Assembly (NCBI GenBank): GCA_964636275.1
Contig: CAZWRN010000039.1
Span: 1 to 7,951, forward strand
Length of the DNA stretch: 7,951 nucleotides
Reading direction: 5' to 3'
Source of the DNA: CAZWRN01 sp964636275
GTDB lineage: Bacteria; Patescibacteriota; Microgenomatia; Daviesbacterales; UBA10151
Part shown: piece by piece, positions 1 to 6,529 of the stretch
Position numbering within the stretch: position 1 is the first letter of the stretch
How the letters are laid out: every line of letters begins with the position of its first letter
Made by a program: the position numbers and the translations under genes
Notes under the pieces: model-generated
Seen by the model: the letters and a program-made list of their open reading frames with translations, nothing else
What the model was told of the DNA's origin: nothing
Databases searched by the model: none

Positions 1-3000
1 CTGCGGCATCAATTCTCAGTCCATAGTCGGAAGAACCAACAGTTTGATCATCGATAAATAAACCATAGTTGTTTGTAATAGCGCCACCGCTTGATGTAGC
101 AGTCCCAATCCAGCTACCAAAAGCGGTTCCGATAGATTGAGTCGCATTACTGTTTGTTATCTGGAACAACCCTGCAGTAACAGTGCCGGTCAGACTGGCT
201 GTGGCGCTGGAGTGTAAATCTAATACAGAGGCAAAAGCATACTGAGTGTTGGAGTTGTCAGATGATGGGGCGTGAGATCCGAACAGATTAACGTGTCTAA
301 AAGAAGAACTTCCAGTGTATGCTTCTGATATACCTAAGACGGATGTTGAGCTGACAGCGGCGTTGTTATAGCCACTGCCAATACCAACATGCCCATCAAA
401 TCTGGCAGCGCCGCTGTCTACCAGTAAAGCCAGAGGAGCTGTAATAGTTTGATTTGATCCGGCTGCAGGAGCGTTGGCGATATATACAGTAGCAGCATTG
501 GTGGTAGTTACATTGGAATTGGTGGCAGCCAGAGTCGGCTGGCCAAAGGCGTTGGCTGCAAAAGTAGTGGCTGTACCAGATCCTGAGGTCGCGCTGTCAG
601 TAAAGGTAGAGCCGGTATAATTTAACCAGGCACCGGTCGAAGAGGGGGTTCCTGAGATGGCACCTTCAAAATCAAATAAGGAGTCGGGGGTAGTATCACC
701 GATACCAACTCTGCCAGCATCAAAGATAGCAGCATAGTTGTTGGTAGCTCCTGAAGATGTCACATACAGTCCAACACCAGTTGTAGCAGCGCCGGACTTG
801 GTTATTCGAGTTCCGTAAGCAGTACTACCGGTATTATTGTTTGTGACATCCAGAGTAGTAGCCAATCCAGTAGTGACAACGGCTAATTTTGAAGTTTGGG
901 ATGGTGCGTTAGAGCCAATCCCAACAGAATCTCCAAAATAGGAATATCCACTAGGAGCGTAAAGGGCGTAGTTTGTAGTGGCTCCGGAAGCTGAAAAGTA
1001 TCCGGCGATATTTGTGGAGGTAGTTCCGGTATTTGTAACTTGAGATCTAATGCCGTAGGCAGTATGGGAAGAGTTGGAATTGGTACCAGATCGGGATAGG
1101 TCTAGTAGGAATGAATTGCCAGAATCAGTTCCAGCAGTTGAGGTAGAGGATAGGTTAAATAATGTTCCACTGGTCAATGCATTGGCTGTGGCACTAAAGG
1201 CGGTTTCAGTATCAGCTGTAGCCCAATTCCAGGTTGTGGTGTAATCAGCCATCGCCAGAGTCTGGTTGCCGTTGGGGTCATCGATCGTATTCCATCTAAC
1301 GGTTAGAGAACCGGCATCTGTCCAAGTCGGATTTGCACCTGCACCTTGAGTTGTCAGGACATATCCAGCTGTGGATGGAGCGAGAGCTGAGAAAGTGCCC
1401 GTAGCTGAGAAATAAGGCAATGACCCCTGGGCTGTAGCTGAAAAATTCTGGCCTGTTCCACCATATTGAGTGCTTATTGCAGTGCCATTCCAGGTAGCTC
1501 CGGTTATCGTTCCGCCGGTACTAACATTTAATCCGCTTGATGTTAATGAAAAAGTCCCGGTGGCGTTGCCAATGGCAGTATTTCCAGTAGAAGAGGTGTT
1601 TAGATTTAGAGTGGGAGCTGTAATGGCAGCAGTTCCTGAAGATAGGGTATAGGTCAGACCTGATAGTCCGGTTGAAGAAATTGATCCCGAAGTTGATGTT
1701 AATGACAAAGCGCCAGTGGTCATTGTAAAACCATTTGAAGCTGTTAAAGTTCCCGCAGATGTAACAGTCCCGGATCCGCTGGTTGAGATATTACCCGAGG
1801 TTGCAAGTGTACCGGCCTCAGTGATAGTTAGGGTCGGAGAGCCGCCAGATTGGACCTCGATTGATGTATTTGTAGCACCATTTGTATCATTAAGTACAAA
1901 AGCTGAGGCTGTTCCGGCATTGGTTAAAGTGAGAGAAGTTGAGGTAGCTAGACCGGAAGATAAAGTAAAAGCCAGATTTCTTCCAGTGGTTGTCGCAATG
2001 GTATTTCCTCCATCGTAAGCATCCTGAAGTGAAGACGCTCCACCGCTTTGAGCGACCCAGCTGGTATTGCCTGAGCCATCAGTTTGAAGAACATAACCAT
2101 TTGTGCCGTCATCTGAGGGAAGACTTAAAGTATAGCTGGTGACAGTTGCAGGAGCCGCAACAGTGATAGTTCCGGAAGTAGAACCGTTAAGCAATAAACC
2201 AGTCGTTAGCTCTAAAGAATCAAACTCAACATTTGAGGTCGTACCAATACTTTGAGGGAGAGATAAAGTGATGTCGCCGGTAGAAGCAGAAGCGATCACC
2301 TGGTCAGCTGTTCCAGTGATAGTACTAACACCGCTAACTGATCCGCCGCTAGCAGTTAAAGTAATGGATCCACCAAGAGAGACTGTTCCGCCACCTGACA
2401 ATCCAGACCCTGCGTTGATTGTTATAGAACTATTGGCTAAGTTACTGTTTGTTACAGTTCCATCGTCGATTTGATCTCCGGTGAGACTCCCATCCGCTAT
2501 TGTGACAGCTCCATCTGTCACTGTGAAAAAGGTTGATGAAAAAGAAGCGATCCCTTTAGTGGTATATGTTGCGTCTTCCAATGCTAAAGAGGTGGAGATA
2601 GTTGGATTTTGGGGATCTCCCGTAATGGTGATATTAGTTCCTGGATTTAGACTGTAAAGGATATTAGGAGCTGTGATATTTTCGGTAAAAACTCCTTCTC
2701 CTTCGACGGCCAGATTGCCGACAATATTGGTATCCAAATTGAGCTGTAAAAATTTACCTTCTTTAGCGATGGATGAAGCAGCTAGAACTTCAGATTTCGA
2801 TTGTGTAATAGCCACTTCACGAGACGGTTTGATACTATTTATATCTTTTTTGATCAGTCCAGCAATATATTTTGCTGGGACAGATTGATTGACTCCAGGC
2901 AGATAAACATAGGCTGCAGAGACTGTTCCAAGGAGTGTCAGCAACAGCAAAGCTATGACTGTGTAAAATCTTATTCCTTGTTTGGATACAGCTTGAGGCA

Positions 3001-3445
3001 GGGAGGATTGTGAAAACTGTTTAGAAGCGGAAACTTTTTTCACAGGATCAAATTTGGTATTTGATTGATGAGAAGGCAGTTGGACAATTTGAGGATTAAG
3101 ATTGGCAAATTCATAAAATGAGTGAGCAGCTGTTTTGACCTCCGGGATCAAAGGTGTTTGCTGATTAAAGGGGGGTATAATCGTTTTAGAAACAACTTCT
3201 GGTTTAGAAACTTCTGCGTTTGATTTGGATTTGGCGGCTTTGCTTAAGGTTTTAAGATCATATAGACGATAACCCGATGTAGTTCTGATCGAAGTTATTT
3301 TTCCTTTAGCTTCCCATCTTCTCAAAGTATCTTTTGAAACCTTCAGAGCATTGGCTGCTTTTTGAATAGTGACTAAATTTGGGTTCTCTGAATACAGCTC
3401 TTGAATTGATTTTTCATTATCAGTTGTGGGCAGATTCTTGTTCAT
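1..3445 (-). CDS. Giant surface protein, partial: MerR-type HTH, membrane anchor, tail-fibre-like repeats
   Basis: I translated the frame by hand from the ATG at 3445 to the left edge: 1148 codons, no stop, so the C-terminus is missing. An in-frame TAA at 3458-3460 leaves this ATG as the first possible start; no strong Shine-Dalgarno is visible. Residues about 25-67 form a MerR-like HTH (VSKDTLRRWEAKGKI, then SGYRLYDL). Residues 71-157 are a basic, Pro/Gln-containing linker. Residues 160-182 are one hydrophobic segment preceded by Lys/Arg, suggesting N-inside, C-outside topology. The rest is Ser/Thr/Gly/Ala-rich, with no cysteine seen, and carries tail-fibre-like motifs: GSGLSGGGTVSLGGSITL (346-363), GYVLQTDGSG (450-459) echoed by GYVLTTQGAG near 692, VGIG repeats near 838, 910 and 1016, and YGLFIDDQT near 1124. 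Probable role: membrane-anchored surface fibre or adhesin. Its target is unknown, as is whether the HTH still binds DNA. A C-terminal chaperone or autoprotease domain could lie beyond the window. Confidence 0.88.
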   Translation of the reverse strand, partial: MNKNLPTTDNEKSIQELYSENPNLVTIQKAANALKVSKDTLRRWEAKGKITSIRTTSGYRLYDLKTLSKAAKSKSNAEVSKPEVVSKTIIPPFNQQTPLIPEVKTAAHSFYEFANLNPQIVQLPSHQSNTKFDPVKKVSASKQFSQSSLPQAVSKQGIRFYTVIALLLLTLLGTVSAAYVYLPGVNQSVPAKYIAGLIKKDINSIKPSREVAITQSKSEVLAASSIAKEGKFLQLNLDTNIVGNLAVEGEGVFTENITAPNILYSLNPGTNITITGDPQNPTISTSLALEDATYTTKGIASFSSTFFTVTDGAVTIADGSLTGDQIDDGTVTNSNLANSSITINAGSGLSGGGTVSLGGSITLTASGGSVSGVSTITGTADQVIASASTGDITLSLPQSIGTTSNVEFDSLELTTGLLLNGSTSGTITVAAPATVTSYTLSLPSDDGTNGYVLQTDGSGNTSWVAQSGGASSLQDAYDGGNTIATTTGRNLAFTLSSGLATSTSLTLTNAGTASAFVLNDTNGATNTSIEVQSGGSPTLTITEAGTLATSGNISTSGSGTVTSAGTLTASNGFTMTTGALSLTSTSGSISSTGLSGLTYTLSSGTAAITAPTLNLNTSSTGNTAIGNATGTFSLTSSGLNVSTGGTITGATWNGTAISTQYGGTGQNFSATAQGSLPYFSATGTFSALAPSTAGYVLTTQGAGANPTWTDAGSLTVRWNTIDDPNGNQTLAMADYTTTWNWATADTETAFSATANALTSGTLFNLSSTSTAGTDSGNSFLLDLSRSGTNSNSSHTAYGIRSQVTNTGTTSTNIAGYFSASGATTNYALYAPSGYSYFGDSVGIGSNAPSQTSKLAVVTTGLATTLDVTNNNTGSTAYGTRITKSGAATTGVGLYVTSSGATNNYAAIFDAGRVGIGDTTPDSLFDFEGAISGTPSSTGAWLNYTGSTFTDSATSGSGTATTFAANAFGQPTLAATNSNVTTTNAATVYIANAPAAGSNQTITAPLALLVDSGAARFDGHVGIGSGYNNAAVSSTSVLGISEAYTGSSSFRHVNLFGSHAPSSDNSNTQYAFASVLDLHSSATASLTGTVTAGLFQITNSNATQSIGTAFGSWIGTATSSGGAITNNYGLFIDDQTVGSSDYGLRIDAA

Positions 3446-3470
3446 TATTGATCTTGTTTAGCCTCAAAAA

Positions 3471-3608
3471 TGCATAAAGATTTTGCATATTCTTTATATT
3501 AATATTGCATAATCTTACACTCCATTATGCATATACTTTGGGGTATAAAGTCAATACATTATATTAATACATATCGGCACTCAAACCACTTAAAAAACCT
3601 TATGCATC
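3471..3608. repeat. Five TGCAT boxes in the leader/promoter of the giant gene
   Basis: TGCATA occurs at 3471, 3484, 3506 and 3528, and TGCATC at 3603. The steps are 13, 22, 22 and 75 bp. The two 22-bp steps equal about two helical turns, placing those boxes on the same face of the DNA. The boxes overlap the proposed -10 and the leader of the surface-protein gene, so they could be binding sites for a regulator. AT-rich sequence makes some chance recurrence likely. Confidence 0.45.
3524..3554 (-). promoter_or_regulatory. Candidate sigma70-type promoter for the giant surface protein
   Basis: On the minus strand, TTGACT (3554-3549) is followed 19 nt later by CATAAT (3529-3524). The -35 is good, but the -10 is imperfect and the spacer is long. 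It would give a leader of roughly 70 nt before the ATG at 3445. The spacer contains TACCCC, as does the promoter of the small HTH gene. The region is AT-rich, so the call is tentative. Confidence 0.4.
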
Positions 3609-3673
3609 ATCCAGGCTAAGTTGCCTTGGAAGATGTGGAAAGCGTTTTAGGGCACTTTCACAGCCCCGATAAA

Positions 3674-3794
3674 CCAGATGAAATCAGATAAGATCGGATG
3701 AGATCTGATAGACCAGATCCTGGTCTCTTTTCCGATCTATCCGATCTAAACTTGGAACTAAAAAGGGGATCTGATCTCATCAGATTTCATCCGG
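3674..3794. promoter_or_regulatory. GATC-rich imperfect inverted repeat between divergent genes; operator candidate
   Basis: The arms 3674-3700 and 3768-3794 are complementary at 22 of 27 positions, and one further position is a G-T pair. Seven GATC tetranucleotides lie at 3692, 3702, 3716, 3734, 3743, 3768 and 3773; about one in 250 bp is expected by chance. Most sit in the word GATCNGAT or its complement. The word AATCAGATAAGATC (3682-3695) recurs exactly at 6758-6771, in the leader of the small HTH gene. The element lies 41-161 bp upstream of the glycosyltransferase start and 229 bp or more upstream of the surface-protein start, so it could act on either gene. I infer a binding array for an HTH regulator. 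An RNA hairpin or a GATC-methylation switch are alternatives. Confidence 0.6.
3710..3726. repeat. Perfect 7-bp hairpin inside the GATC-rich element
   Basis: AGACCAG (3710-3716) and CTGGTCT (3720-3726) are perfectly complementary around a 3-nt ATC. There is no downstream T-run long enough for a convincing terminator on either strand. It sits near the centre of the larger inverted repeat, so it may be the tip of a cruciform or an operator half-site pair. Confidence 0.5.
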
Positions 3795-3799
3795 CATAC

Positions 3800-3826
3800 T
3801 TGACGCTAACCGCTGACCGCTATACG
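3800..3826 (+). promoter_or_regulatory. Weak candidate promoter for the glycosyltransferase operon
   Basis: TTGACG (3800-3805) is followed 15 nt later by TATACG (3821-3826), which is only 8 nt before the ATG at 3835. If used, the transcript would start within a few bases of the start codon, i.e. nearly leaderless. That agrees with the lack of a Shine-Dalgarno. The short spacer and poor -10 keep confidence low. Confidence 0.3.
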
Positions 3827-3831
3827 CTAAA
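3804..3831 (+). repeat. Four tandem 7-bp repeats ending 3 bp before a start codon
   Basis: Four consecutive heptamers of consensus CGCTNAN occupy 3804-3810, 3811-3817, 3818-3824 and 3825-3831. Each begins CGCT, and the last three bases vary. The block ends 3 bp before the ATG of the GT4 gene and overlaps its only candidate promoter. Copy-number change here would move promoter elements relative to the start codon. Confidence 0.6.
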
Positions 3832-3834
3832 GAC

Positions 3835-4968
3835 ATGAATATAGGTTTTGATGCCTCAAGAGCTTTTAGTGAAGAGGCAACAGGTACAGAAAATTATTCT
3901 CAGCAGCTTTTACACGAGATGTTATCTATTGATACAGAAAACGTATATTATGTATATACTAGGATACCTCGTGAAAAGATAAAATATTCCTTTTCACGAA
4001 ATACTAAAGTGATATTTATTGATCAACCATTTCTTTGGACACAGTGGGGTTTGGCAAAACGTACTTTTCTGGACCCACTGGATATTTTATTTGTACCTGC
4101 GCATACTTTACCTCTTGTCAGAAAGCCCGGATTAAAGACCGTTATGACAGTTCATGACCTTGGTGCAGAGTATCTACCCGCCGCTCACCAGCTCAAACAA
4201 CAGCTTTATTTAAAATTTATTACCAGATTCCAGCTCCAGACCGCCTCTCATTTGATCGCAGTATCTCAAGCCAGTAAAGATGATTTACTTAAAAAAACCA
4301 GTGTCAAATCGGAAAATGTGAGCGTGGTTTATGAAGGAGTAGACCGATCTCAAAAGCTTCCAAGTTCAGCCATGATTGAACAAACCTTACGCAAATTCGA
4401 GCTTACCAGGCATAAGTATTTTTTGTTTGTTGGAACTGTTCAACCGCGAAAAAACCTGATCCGTCTGATTGAAGCCTTCTCGCTGTTTTTAATTGAAAAT
4501 AAAAGCGGGGATGTCCAGATGAAACTCGTAATTGCTGGAAAGCCTGGTTGGGATTTCGATCAGATCCTCAAACTACCCAAGGAATTGGGAATTGCAGATC
4601 AGGTGATTTTTACCGGTAGGGTAACTCAAGACCAGCTAGGTGCTTTATATTCTTCCGCCCTGGCCCTGACTTATCCATCACTTTTTGAAGGGTTTGGATT
4701 GCCAATTTTAGAGTCTTATTTCTTTGGCATCCCGGTGATCACTTCAAATACCTCATCAATGCCAGAAGTAGCCGGAAAAGGGGCGATTTTAGTCAACCCA
4801 GAAGAAGTTAATGCTATTATGAAAGCAATGCAGACCATCTATCAAAAACCAGATACTCGTCATGATCTGATCCGTTCGGGTAAAGAGCAGCTGCAAAAGT
4901 TCAGCTGGTCTAAGGCTGCAAAAGAGACTATCAAAGTACTTGAGGCAACTGCTAGGAGCGCAAAATGA
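3835..4968 (+). CDS. GT4-family (GT-B fold) glycosyltransferase
   Basis: This 377-residue protein has the usual length for a GT4 enzyme, which transfers a sugar from a nucleotide-sugar donor to an envelope glycan or lipid-linked intermediate at the cytoplasmic face. The N-terminal acceptor-side Rossmann domain shows a TGTENY loop (16-21), VHDLG (106-110) and SHLIAVSQASKDDL (138-151). The C-terminal donor-binding domain shows FVGTVQPRKNL (198-208), GKPGWDF (235-241), FTGRVTQDQL (259-268) and the EX7E motif E285-E293 within SLFEGFGLPILE. No signal peptide or membrane segment is apparent. The ATG at 3835 opens directly on the conserved MNIGFDASR strand, supporting this start despite no Shine-Dalgarno. 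It overlaps the next gene by 4 bp, so the pair is co-translated. Donor and acceptor sugars cannot be read from the sequence. Confidence 0.93.
   Translation: MNIGFDASRAFSEEATGTENYSQQLLHEMLSIDTENVYYVYTRIPREKIKYSFSRNTKVIFIDQPFLWTQWGLAKRTFLDPLDILFVPAHTLPLVRKPGLKTVMTVHDLGAEYLPAAHQLKQQLYLKFITRFQLQTASHLIAVSQASKDDLLKKTSVKSENVSVVYEGVDRSQKLPSSAMIEQTLRKFELTRHKYFLFVGTVQPRKNLIRLIEAFSLFLIENKSGDVQMKLVIAGKPGWDFDQILKLPKELGIADQVIFTGRVTQDQLGALYSSALALTYPSLFEGFGLPILESYFFGIPVITSNTSSMPEVAGKGAILVNPEEVNAIMKAMQTIYQKPDTRHDLIRSGKEQLQKFSWSKAAKETIKVLEATARSAK
4954..4958 (+). promoter_or_regulatory. Shine-Dalgarno for the GT26 gene
   Basis: AGGAG lies inside the last codons of the upstream gene and ends 6 nt before the ATG at 4965. 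With the ATGA stop-start overlap (4965-4968) it fixes the start of the second gene and implies coupled translation. Confidence 0.8.
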
Positions 4969-5816
4969 GGCTAAATTTATTAGGAGTAGGAATCGACAAT
5001 GTGACATTGGATCAAAGTCTTTCAACCATCGAAAAATGGGTCCAAAGCAAAAAACAGAACTATGTGGTAACTCCAAATGTCGAGATGCTGGTCTTGGCAC
5101 AGGATGATACTGCTTTCACCAAGGCTTTAAATGAGGCTGGGTTGGCTATACCTGATTCAGCCCGTTTAGGTTGGGCTTTGGCTATCCAGGCAGAAAGATC
5201 AGTTATGAAGAGAGTATTCTATTGGCCATTTTTCCTGGTTCCAACCTTGATGCCTGGCAACTTTTTCCCTGTAACTACAGGAACAGATATCATGGAAAAA
5301 ACAATACAATCAGCAAATGAAAATGGCTTTAGAGTAGGCCTATTGGGAGGTAAGAAAAATGTAGCAATCAAACTATCCGAGCGCTTAAAAGAAAAATATC
5401 CTAGACTACAGGTCGAATACGTCCAAGAAAATCTGGCAGTTGATAACAATGGCGATCATACTTTTTTTGAAATGCAAAACTTGATTGGTTTCAAACAAAA
5501 CGATGCTATCTCAGATGCCAGAGAAGCTGACTTTTATCAAAATCTAAACAGCCGCAAGCTGGACATCTTATTTGTGGCTTTTGGTCATGTTAAACAAGAA
5601 AAATGGATCAGTAAAAACTTGTCAAAGACCAATGTATCAGTTATGTTAGGTGTGGGTGGCGCGTTTGATTATCTGTCAGGAGAAGTATCACGAGCCCCAA
5701 AATGGCTCCGAATCATCGGTTTTGAATGGCTTTACCGACTAATACTTCAACCATGGAGAGTGTTTAGATTTGGTAGCTTAGTTAGATTTATCTTTTTAGT
5801 TTTATTTAAGAAATGA
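4965..5816 (+). CDS. WecG/TagA/CpsF family (GT26) glycosyltransferase
   Basis: This 283-residue protein carries the family hallmarks in order: TPNVEML (36-42), IPDSARLGWA (62-71) with D64 at the position of the proposed catalytic base, GTDIMEKT (106-113), RVGLLGG (123-129), DILFVAFGHVKQEKW (200-214) in place of the common G-x-PKQE, and GVGGAFDYLSGEVSRAPKW (229-247) followed by GFEWLYRL and PWRVFRF. Known members add N-acetylmannosamine or its uronic acid to undecaprenyl-linked GlcNAc in teichoic acid or enterobacterial common antigen synthesis, working at the membrane; the Arg-rich, hydrophobic tail (256-283) fits that. Two oddities are DS instead of the usual DG after the catalytic Asp, and a stretch at about 155-198, just before the DILFVAFG strand, that looks longer than usual. 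The donor could differ from ManNAc. It is the second gene of the operon, and no further plus-strand gene follows. Confidence 0.92.
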   Translation: MRLNLLGVGIDNVTLDQSLSTIEKWVQSKKQNYVVTPNVEMLVLAQDDTAFTKALNEAGLAIPDSARLGWALAIQAERSVMKRVFYWPFFLVPTLMPGNFFPVTTGTDIMEKTIQSANENGFRVGLLGGKKNVAIKLSERLKEKYPRLQVEYVQENLAVDNNGDHTFFEMQNLIGFKQNDAISDAREADFYQNLNSRKLDILFVAFGHVKQEKWISKNLSKTNVSVMLGVGGAFDYLSGEVSRAPKWLRIIGFEWLYRLILQPWRVFRFGSLVRFIFLVLFKK

Positions 5817-5851
5817 AACAAACCAGCAGCTAGCTACGGATATCACAATTT

Positions 5852-5889
5852 GTTACTGCGAGATTGTTTCTTCTCGCAATAGCTGTAAC
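5852..5889. repeat. Interspersed-palindrome-like element (TTGCGAG...CAATCTCGCA type)
   Basis: TGCGAGA (5857-5863) pairs with TCTCGCA (5872-5878) around an 8-nt loop. An outer stem GTTAC/GTAAC (5852-5856 with 5885-5889) encloses it. Read on the minus strand, the core is ATTGCGAG, a short spacer, then CAATCTCGCA. From memory this resembles a widespread class of short intergenic palindromes in bacterial genomes beginning with CATTGCGAG and ending with GCAATCTC. It starts 35 bp after the GT26 stop, so it may stabilise or end that transcript, but no T-run follows. Confidence 0.5.
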
Positions 5890-5909
5890 TCTGTAGCAAG
5901 CTACAGAGT
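5888..5909. repeat. Perfect 10-bp palindrome, possible operon-end hairpin
   Basis: ACTCTGTAGC (5888-5897) and GCTACAGAGT (5900-5909) are exact complements with only AA between them; as RNA the loop would be CAAG on an 8-9 bp stem. It directly abuts the preceding palindrome. No U-tract follows, so a classical intrinsic terminator is not supported. A 3'-end protecting structure or a protein-binding dyad is equally possible. Confidence 0.55.
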
Positions 5910-6339
5910 ATTTAATGCAATAATGAAAAAATCTCAAATATAAAGATATTGCTTTTAGAGCAATGTAATTCGTATTATTTAGCAGTGTATCCCACCTCTT
6001 TGCTAACCAGCTTTTTGAACAGGTATATTTTACTCTAGGATTTAAAAACATTTTTAATTACATTCTTTCAAATTCTCCGGTTTTTTTAGGTTTAATATTA
6101 GTCTAAAAAAGTTATCAACTTAAATTGCCCGAATGGTGGATAACTTTAAAAAAAGAAACCTATATAAAATTAAATTTCAAAATCAATATAGGTCTAAAAC
6201 ATAACCTATAAAATTTGAAGAGATTTAAAATATAACGAGCTTGAAAATTGACCTCCAGTGAGTGGGAAATGAATTAGTTGATAAATAGATTGGCAAAAAA
6301 CTAAGTGAAGATTAAGAACACTTTTCAGAGGGATGAAAG
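5910..6339. other. AT-rich intergenic stretch without a supported gene
   Basis: I see no credible gene here on either strand. It holds a small hairpin (ATTGCT 5948-5953 with AGCAAT 5959-5964); a 9-bp inverted repeat AAAGTTATC/GATAACTTT (6108-6116 with 6139-6147); and an 8-bp inverted repeat ACCTATAT/ATATAGGT (6158-6165 with 6186-6193). AACCTATA from 6157 recurs at 6204, each copy followed shortly by AAAATT. No tRNA cloverleaf or ribosomal RNA sequence was recognised. The last part (from about 6305, TGAAGATTA) belongs to the first of the tandem gene-end repeats. Confidence 0.6.
6108..6147. repeat. Inverted repeat with DnaA-box-like words
   Basis: AAAGTTATC (6108-6116) and GATAACTTT (6139-6147) flank a 22-nt spacer. 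They contain TTATCAACT on the plus strand (6112-6120) and TTATCCACC on the minus strand (6143-6135). The second differs at one base from the canonical DnaA box TTATCCACA. The flanks are AT-rich. Two sites alone do not define an origin, and no replication gene is present, so this is only a structural note. Confidence 0.3.
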
Positions 6340-6420
6340 CTAAACTGTTTTCTGAGTAATACCAAGGAGCCATAAGACAGCCTCCTTTTTAATACGAACG
6401 GAGTGAGAATCAAGAAAGAG
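6340..6420 (-). pseudogene. Truncated 3'-end copy A of the small HTH gene
   Basis: Read on the minus strand, this gives LFLDSHSVR followed by IKKEAVLWLLGITQKTV and a TAG stop. The last 16 residues, from KKEA on, are identical to the C-terminus of the intact 68-residue HTH protein at 6534-6740. An in-frame TGA at 6421-6423 and the absence of any start codon make it a fragment. Positions 6341-6372 are identical over 32 nt to copy B (6450-6481), while both differ from the intact gene mostly at silent third positions. It is best read as the relic of a duplicated paralogue whose 5' part was deleted. Confidence 0.75.
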
Positions 6421-6448
6421 TCAAATGAAGATTATTTAACAAAAAAAC

Positions 6449-6529
6449 TTAAACTGTTTTCTGAGTAATACCAAGGAGCCAGAGTACGGCTTCTTTCTTA
6501 ATTCGACCAAAGGGAGAATCAAAAAGGAA
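6449..6529 (-). pseudogene. Truncated 3'-end copy B of the small HTH gene
   Basis: On the minus strand this reads DSPFGR followed by IKKEAVLWLLGITQKTV and a TAA stop, again with a C-terminus identical to the intact HTH protein. The frame stays open back into the intact gene to a TAA at 6553-6551, but without ATG or homology to the HTH helices. A run of seven T follows the stop after one G. The word TGAAGATTA beyond the stop (6425-6433) matches the one beyond copy A (6306-6314), so the duplicated unit included 3' flanking DNA. Confidence 0.75.

Noticed and set aside
1470..3013. Several plus-strand open frames of 60-100 codons
   Set aside because: They are antisense to the continuous minus-strand frame of the giant surface protein, and their Val/Pro-rich composition is what its Thr/Ser/Gly codons give when read backwards.
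1..3445. Phage tail-fibre gene of a prophage
   Set aside because: The repeats resemble tail fibres, but the N-terminal HTH and membrane segment and the absence of other phage genes favour a cellular surface protein.
4789..5449. Minus-strand frames of 103 and 76 codons under the glycosyltransferase genes
   Set aside because: Both lie opposite well-supported conserved glycosyltransferase motifs and show no recognisable domain.
5830..6051. Minus-strand frame of 73 codons in the intergenic region
   Set aside because: It runs through both palindromes, has no visible ribosome binding site and no recognisable motif. A small real protein cannot be fully excluded.
6060..6240. Origin of replication
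   Set aside because: There are only two DnaA-box-like words, one poor, and no replication gene or clear unwinding region nearby.
6333..6359. Eight-codon plus-strand frame starting at an ATG after AGAGGG
   Set aside because: It lies in the antisense of repeat copy A; the start spacing is too short and the peptide has no support.
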